Source of the DNA: UBA8522 sp035528895
GTDB lineage: Bacteria > Acidobacteriota > Aminicenantia > Aminicenantales > UBA8522
Reading direction: 5' to 3'
Length of the DNA: 36,432 nucleotides
Assembly: GCA_035528895.1 (NCBI GenBank)
Contig: DATKXS010000155.1
Coordinates: 1-36,432 of the forward strand
Position numbers and translations under genes: made by a program
Shown: positions 32,321 to 36,432 of the stretch, piece after piece
Layout of the letters: every line of letters begins with the position of its first letter
Numbering within the stretch: the stretch's first letter is position 1
Notes under the pieces: model-generated
The model's database searches: none
Told to the model about the DNA's origin: nothing
Seen by the model: the letters and a program-made list of their open reading frames with translations, nothing else

Positions 32321-32770
32321 CGGTTCGAGCCCTGCTGGGGAAAGCATACCTGCCTGCCGAGTGTCGTCAAGGGACTCAAGGCTCTGGCGGAAATCCCGCC
32401 CGGGAAAAGAGATGGAGATATCAATGCGTTCATTCAGAATGCGGCGGAGTACATCCTGAAGCACCGCCTCTACAAAAGAAGCCATGATCCGTCGCGGGCG
32501 GCCAAGCCCAAATGGACGAAGCTCTGGTTCCCCTGGATGTGGGACGTGGATGTGCTGGAGATGTTGCTCATCTTGACCGGCCTGGGCTATAAGGATATAA
32601 GGATGCGGGATGCCCTTGAGCTTATTCTCTCCAAGCAGAACAAGCGCGGACAATGGAACCTGGAGATGACCTATAACGGCCGCTTTCAGGTCGATATCGA
32701 ACAGAAAGGAAAACCCAGCAAGTGGGTCACGCTCCACGCCTTAAGGGTTTTGAGGAGATATTTCGGATAA
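32321..32770 (+). pseudogene. C-terminal remnant of a terpene-cyclase/prenyltransferase-repeat protein
   Basis: An open frame from 32258 to 32770 has no plausible start for the conserved part. From 32321 it reads RFEPCWGKHTC, then VVKGLKALAEIPPGKR, LKHRLYKRSHD, WFPWMWDVDVLEMLLILTGLGY, ALELILSKQNKRGQW, and IEQKGKPSKWVTLHALRVLRRY. This is the C-terminal third of a family with squalene-cyclase/prenyltransferase-type alpha-alpha repeats, recognised by C-WG-HTC and KGKPSKW-TL-ALRVL. All earlier repeats are missing; upstream is the promoter of the divergent sulfatase-fold gene. A 77-aa product from ATG 32537 is possible but unlikely to be functional. This is probably the scar of a deletion or insertion at about 32.3 kb. 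Confidence 0.72.
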
Positions 32771-32815
32771 AGGAAGTACGAAAAACGAGGGATATTCCGG
32801 AGGAGGAAGTTTGAT

Positions 32816-35227
32816 ATGCTGAAACAAAAAACTCGGGTTGGCCTATGGACGCTCCCGTTCTTGCTCGGGTGCATCGTCCAATTGATCGCGGCCGTCGCGC
32901 CGGAACGAAGCGGCGAGACTCCGCGTTCCCTGACCGCCGCCGACTATGCCCAGGCCGAGAAATTCATGTCCTACAACGTGACTTCGTTGGTGTTGCGCGC
33001 TGCCGTGCGCCCCACCTGGCTGCCCGGCGACCGCTTCTGGTACAGGAATGCCCTTGAGAATGAGGGGAGCGAGTTCATCCTGGTCGATCCACAGCGGAAA
33101 AGGCGTGGTCTGGCCTTTGACCATGCCAAGGTCGCCGCAGCTTTGTCAGCGGCCACAGGGAAGACCTTTGATGCGACTCATCTTCCCTTCACGACGTTCG
33201 ACCTCTCGGCGGACGGGAAAACGATCTCCTTCAGTGCCGAGGGGAAGCGATGGTCGTGCGACTTGAAGGGCAAAACCCTCAAACCCGTCGAAGGCGGTGA
33301 GGCCGCCCCTCCCGAAAGACGGCGTGGCGAAGGCCGCCGCTTTGGCGCGGGCGAGCGCCCCGAGGTGCTGTCACCGGATGGGCTTTTCGCCGCCTTCATC
33401 CGCGACGACAACCTCTGCGTCCGCGAGGTCTCGACCGGGACGGAAATGCAGCTCACGACGGACGGCGTGAAGGATTTCGGTTATGCGACCGACAACGCCG
33501 GATGGATCAAGAGCGACCGGCCGGTCGTATCCTGGTCGCCGGACTCCAAGAAGATCGCGACATTCCAGCAGGATCAGCGCGAGGTCGGCGAGATGTATCT
33601 CGTCGAGACCAAGGTGGGCCACCCTGTCTTGCAGGCCTGGAAATACCCGCTGCCGGGAGACAAGATCGTGACCATGATCGAGCGCGTCGTCATCCATCTC
33701 GATGGTCCGCGCACGGTCCGGCTGAAGATGCCTCCCGACCAGCACCGCTCCACATTCACCGACGATATCAAATCGCGGAGCGGCGGCATGGAAGATGTGC
33801 AGTGGAGCCCGGACGGGTCACGGATCGTCTTCGTCTCGACCTCCCGCGATCACAAGCACGAGGTGCTCCGCTCGGCCGATCCCGATACGGGTGAGGTCCG
33901 TGACGTTTTCGAGGAAAAGGTCGCGACTTACTTCGAGTCCGGGAGCGGCCGCGCCAACTGGCGCTTCCTGGCCGCTTCGAACGAAGTCGTCTGGTTCTCC
34001 GAGCGCGACAACTGGGGGCATCTCTATCTCTACGACCTCGAGACCGGCCGGTTGAAAAACCAGATCACGACCGGCGGGGGGAACGTGATCCAATTGTCGC
34101 GGGTCGATGAGAAGAACCGGAGGCTCACCTTTCTGGGCGTCGGCCGCGAGAAGGATCGCGATCCTTACTTCCGGCATCTCTACAGCGTCGGATTCGACGG
34201 CCGGGACCTCCGGCTGCTCACAGCGGAGGATGCCGACCACGAGGTCAGCCTGTCGCCGTCCGGCCGCTTCTTCGTCGACAGCTACTCGAAGCCCGACGTT
34301 CCTCAAGTCTCCGTGCTGCGGAACGAGGAGGGGAAGCTTCTTCTTGCACTCGAAAAGGCCGACATCTCCCGTCTCCTGGCAACAGGATGGAAACCGCCCA
34401 TGTCTTTCACCGTTAAGGCCCGCGACGGCATCACCGACCTTTACGGCCTGATGTTCCGGCCGACGAACTTCGACCCGGGGAGAAAATACCCGATCATCAA
34501 CAACATCTATCCCGGTCCGCAATCGGGCAGCGTCAGGAGCCGGAGCTTTTTGCCCGCCCACGGCGACGCCCAGTCCCTGGCTGAGCTGGGTTTCATCGTT
34601 GTGCAGCTCGACGGGATGGGGACTCCCGGCCGCTCCAAGGCGTTCCATGACGCCTACTACGGCGACATGGGCGATAACACGCTGCCCGATCAAGTGGCCG
34701 GAATGAAGGAGCTCGCCGAGCGCCATCCGTGGATCGATATCGAAAAGGCCGGGATCTACGGGCACTCCGGCGGCGGCTACGCGACCTGCGACGCGATGTT
34801 CCGCCACCCGGATTTTTTCAAGGTCGGCGTCTCCCAGGCGGGAAACCATGACAACCGGGGCTACGAGGACGACTGGGGCGAGAAGTGGCAGGGCCTGCTC
34901 GTCTCCAACCCCGACGGCACCTCGAACTACGACAGCCAGGCCAACCAGAATTTCGCCAAGAATCTCAAGGGGAAACTGCTGTTGGCGCACGGGACCATGG
35001 ACAGCAACGTTCCGCCGTACAATACGCTGCTCGTGGTCGACGAGCTGATCAAAGCGAACAAGGATTTCGACCTGATTCTTTTCCCGAACCGCGGTCACGG
35101 CTTCGGGAACGAGCCCTACATGGTGCGGCGGCGCTGGGACTACTTCGTCCGCCACTTGTTGGGGGCAGAGCCGCCCAAGGAATACGAACTGAAGCCTCCC
35201 GCCACGCCGCCTAATCCGCTGATGTAG
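32816..35227 (+). CDS. S9-family prolyl oligopeptidase (dipeptidyl peptidase IV-like)
   Basis: An 803-aa secreted or periplasmic serine peptidase with a signal peptide (about 1-26) and a strong GGAGGAAG ribosome site. Residues about 60-540 form the DPPIV-type N-terminal propeller (WSPDSKKIATFQQDQREVGEMYLV, VQWSPDGSRIVFVSTSRDHK). The catalytic domain (about 545-795) has IYGHSGGGYATCDAM (Ser651), AHGTMDSNVPP (Asp729) and FPNRGHGFG (His761), with ideal triad spacing. GHSGGG rather than GWSYGG is common in bacterial members. A possible disordered patch rich in Arg and Glu (PPERRRGEGRRFGAGERPE) interrupts the propeller. It would cleave after Pro/Ala in peptides taken up into the envelope. Confidence 0.92.
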   Translation: MLKQKTRVGLWTLPFLLGCIVQLIAAVAPERSGETPRSLTAADYAQAEKFMSYNVTSLVLRAAVRPTWLPGDRFWYRNALENEGSEFILVDPQRKRRGLAFDHAKVAAALSAATGKTFDATHLPFTTFDLSADGKTISFSAEGKRWSCDLKGKTLKPVEGGEAAPPERRRGEGRRFGAGERPEVLSPDGLFAAFIRDDNLCVREVSTGTEMQLTTDGVKDFGYATDNAGWIKSDRPVVSWSPDSKKIATFQQDQREVGEMYLVETKVGHPVLQAWKYPLPGDKIVTMIERVVIHLDGPRTVRLKMPPDQHRSTFTDDIKSRSGGMEDVQWSPDGSRIVFVSTSRDHKHEVLRSADPDTGEVRDVFEEKVATYFESGSGRANWRFLAASNEVVWFSERDNWGHLYLYDLETGRLKNQITTGGGNVIQLSRVDEKNRRLTFLGVGREKDRDPYFRHLYSVGFDGRDLRLLTAEDADHEVSLSPSGRFFVDSYSKPDVPQVSVLRNEEGKLLLALEKADISRLLATGWKPPMSFTVKARDGITDLYGLMFRPTNFDPGRKYPIINNIYPGPQSGSVRSRSFLPAHGDAQSLAELGFIVVQLDGMGTPGRSKAFHDAYYGDMGDNTLPDQVAGMKELAERHPWIDIEKAGIYGHSGGGYATCDAMFRHPDFFKVGVSQAGNHDNRGYEDDWGEKWQGLLVSNPDGTSNYDSQANQNFAKNLKGKLLLAHGTMDSNVPPYNTLLVVDELIKANKDFDLILFPNRGHGFGNEPYMVRRRWDYFVRHLLGAEPPKEYELKPPATPPNPLM

Positions 35228-35270
35228 ACCGATTTCGAGCGCCCCTTGAGCGGAAAATATTGCGGTATTT

Positions 35271-35299
35271 TTGACACTGCCGGGTGATCGTTATAAGAT
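35271..35299 (+). promoter_or_regulatory. sigma70-like promoter for the DUF3857 gene
   Basis: TTGACA (35271-35276), 17-bp spacer, TAAGAT (35294-35299). AGAGG at 35321-35325 precedes the ATG at 35333. Confidence 0.6.
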
Positions 35300-35332
35300 A
35301 TAAACCTTTCGCAATTCTTTAGAGGTTTCGAC

Positions 35333-36432
35333 ATGAAAACAAGAAAGACTATTCTCCCGCTTTTTATCCTACTGCTCGCCGCCCTGCCCACGTTGGCTCA
35401 GCAGGCCCAGCAGGCCGAGGATATCAAGCCTGTCCTGGCCGAGATCGAACGCGCCGGGGGACTCCAGGAACACCCGGACGCCAACGCCCTGATCATCTTT
35501 GAGGACCAGAAGGTTGTTTTCGAGGAGAGCGGTGAATTCACCTCGGTGGAACACAGCCTGGTCAAAGTCCTGACGGACAAGGGCAAGCAGATGTTCGCAA
35601 CCCGAAAGATCCCCTACCACCGGAGATATAGCACGGTCAAGGTGCTCCTGGCGCGCCTCATCAAGAAGGACGGGCGGGTCATCCCGGTCACCGAGGAATT
35701 CATGAAAGACGGGACGATGGAAGAGACCCAGCAGATGAATATCCTCGAGGAAAACTTCCGCCGTCTCAGCGTCACTTTCCCCGGGCTTGAGGTGGGGGAT
35801 TCCCTGGAGATGCTCGTCGAAACCAATTCTAAGCCCTTGATTCAGGGACACTACAACGACCTCATCCTCTTCCAGATCGTCGAGCCGATCCTGAGGAAAG
35901 AGGTCGTGATCGATGGGCCCGCGGCCAAGCCGTTGCGCTCCGTTGTCAGAGACGGCCGGCTCGATTATTCAGAAGAGAAGAAAGGGGAGCGGATCATTTA
36001 TCGATGGCAGGCCGTCAACCAGCCGAAGATCGAACAGGAATTGGGGATGGTGACCATCGTCGATGTCGCCCTGCGGGTCGTTGCCAGCACATTCAAGGAC
36101 TGGAAGGAGCTTTCCCGGTACGGCGACAGACTCAACGTCGGGAAGGTCGATTCGAACGAGGCCCTTAGAGCGAAAGTCGCGGAGCTCATCCGGGACTGCT
36201 GGACCGAGGAAGAAAAGATCCTGGCCATCTTCCGCTACGTCTCCCAGAAGGTGCGCTATATGGGGTCCTCCATGGACCTGGGCGCTTTTATCGAGCCTCA
36301 CCAGGCGACCTACACGTTCGAGAAACAGTACGGCGTCTGCCGGGACAAATCCATCCTGATGATGGCCATGCTCAAGGAGATCGGCGTCAAGGCCTACGAC
36401 GCCTTGATCAACCTGTCCCGAACGACCGACCC
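35333..36432 (+). CDS. DUF3857 / transglutaminase-like protein (3' end cut by window)
   Basis: The frame stays open to the end of the window (366 complete codons). The signal peptide is MKTRKTILPLFILLLAALPTLAQ. Residues about 45-230 match DUF3857 (ANALIIFEDQKVVFEESGEFTSVEH-type opening, then VTFPGLEVGDSLEMLVE). A transglutaminase-like domain follows: IFRYVSQKVRYMGSSMDLGAF, then FEKQYGVCRDKSILMMAML with Cys336 at the catalytic position. The His and Asp of the triad would lie beyond the window. DUF3857-transglutaminase proteins are exported; some may be peptidases or cross-linkers, but their role is largely unknown. It is separated from the S9 peptidase gene by its own promoter. Confidence 0.85.
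   Translation, partial: MKTRKTILPLFILLLAALPTLAQQAQQAEDIKPVLAEIERAGGLQEHPDANALIIFEDQKVVFEESGEFTSVEHSLVKVLTDKGKQMFATRKIPYHRRYSTVKVLLARLIKKDGRVIPVTEEFMKDGTMEETQQMNILEENFRRLSVTFPGLEVGDSLEMLVETNSKPLIQGHYNDLILFQIVEPILRKEVVIDGPAAKPLRSVVRDGRLDYSEEKKGERIIYRWQAVNQPKIEQELGMVTIVDVALRVVASTFKDWKELSRYGDRLNVGKVDSNEALRAKVAELIRDCWTEEEKILAIFRYVSQKVRYMGSSMDLGAFIEPHQATYTFEKQYGVCRDKSILMMAMLKEIGVKAYDALINLSRTTD

Noticed and set aside
33818..35155. Long antisense open frame (445 aa) opposite the S9 peptidase
   Set aside because: It lies wholly opposite a gene with an intact catalytic triad and signal peptide. Its translation has no recognisable domain; long antisense frames are expected in GC-rich coding DNA.

Overview
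The window is a GC-rich bacterial chromosome segment of about 36 kb from a Gram-negative, diderm-type cell. Signal peptides, at least three probable lipoproteins and a predicted outer-membrane beta-barrel support this. No rRNA, tRNA or ribosomal marker is present, so taxonomy is inference only. The mix of Thr-nucleophile sulfatase-fold proteins ending in LRSLGYIK, S9 and DUF3857 proteins, and many large GT-C-type membrane proteins is reminiscent of Acidobacteriota/Aminicenantota-like genomes.

Layout. (1) 1-3264: a repeat-bearing intergenic stretch, an L-lactate permease, a UPF0104/AglD-type flippase-like membrane protein and a possible 47-aa coupled small protein. (2) 3274-7872: a small beta-barrel gene, then two divergent genes for related secreted proteins (propeller-like repeats plus a shared C-terminal Fn3-like domain, one also with two PKD domains), with back-to-back consensus promoters. 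(3) 8106-13777: a sulfatase-fold lipoprotein converging on a two-gene operon of large GT-C-like membrane proteins. (4) 13778-19626: an apparent island. It starts at a truncated IS91-type transposase remnant and a direct-repeat/promoter structure, carries a markedly AT-richer membrane-protein gene, and then a compact cassette: NodU/CmcH-type carbamoyltransferase, SxtJ-like protein, 52-aa DUF5989/SxtK-like protein and SGNH/GDSL hydrolase. This is the gene order sxtI-J-K-L of cyanobacterial saxitoxin clusters, but no saxitoxin core gene is present. (5) 19684-27366: another GT-C-like protein, divergent from an SGNH hydrolase plus esterase pair, followed by a sulfatase-fold gene and a phosphodiesterase-type alkaline-phosphatase-fold gene. 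(6) 27370-36432: a membrane-embedded spermidine-synthase-like protein, a TolB-like propeller, a fourth sulfatase-fold enzyme beside a decapitated terpene-cyclase/prenyltransferase-repeat gene, an S9 peptidase, and a DUF3857/transglutaminase-like protein cut by the window end.

How the genes may work together (inference). Between about 8 and 32.5 kb the recurrent theme is envelope-side chemistry: polyprenyl-sugar-type GT-C transferases, a carbamoyltransferase, SGNH and alpha/beta-hydrolase esterases, and four alkaline-phosphatase-superfamily enzymes whose nucleophile position is Thr or Ser in a non-FGly context. A surface glycan or glycolipid assembly and decoration locus (carbamoyl, acyl and phospho-substituents) is the most economical reading. 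The substrate cannot be read from sequence. Several genes appear to be transcribed from promoters whose predicted start falls at or a few bases before the ATG, suggesting leaderless translation is common here.
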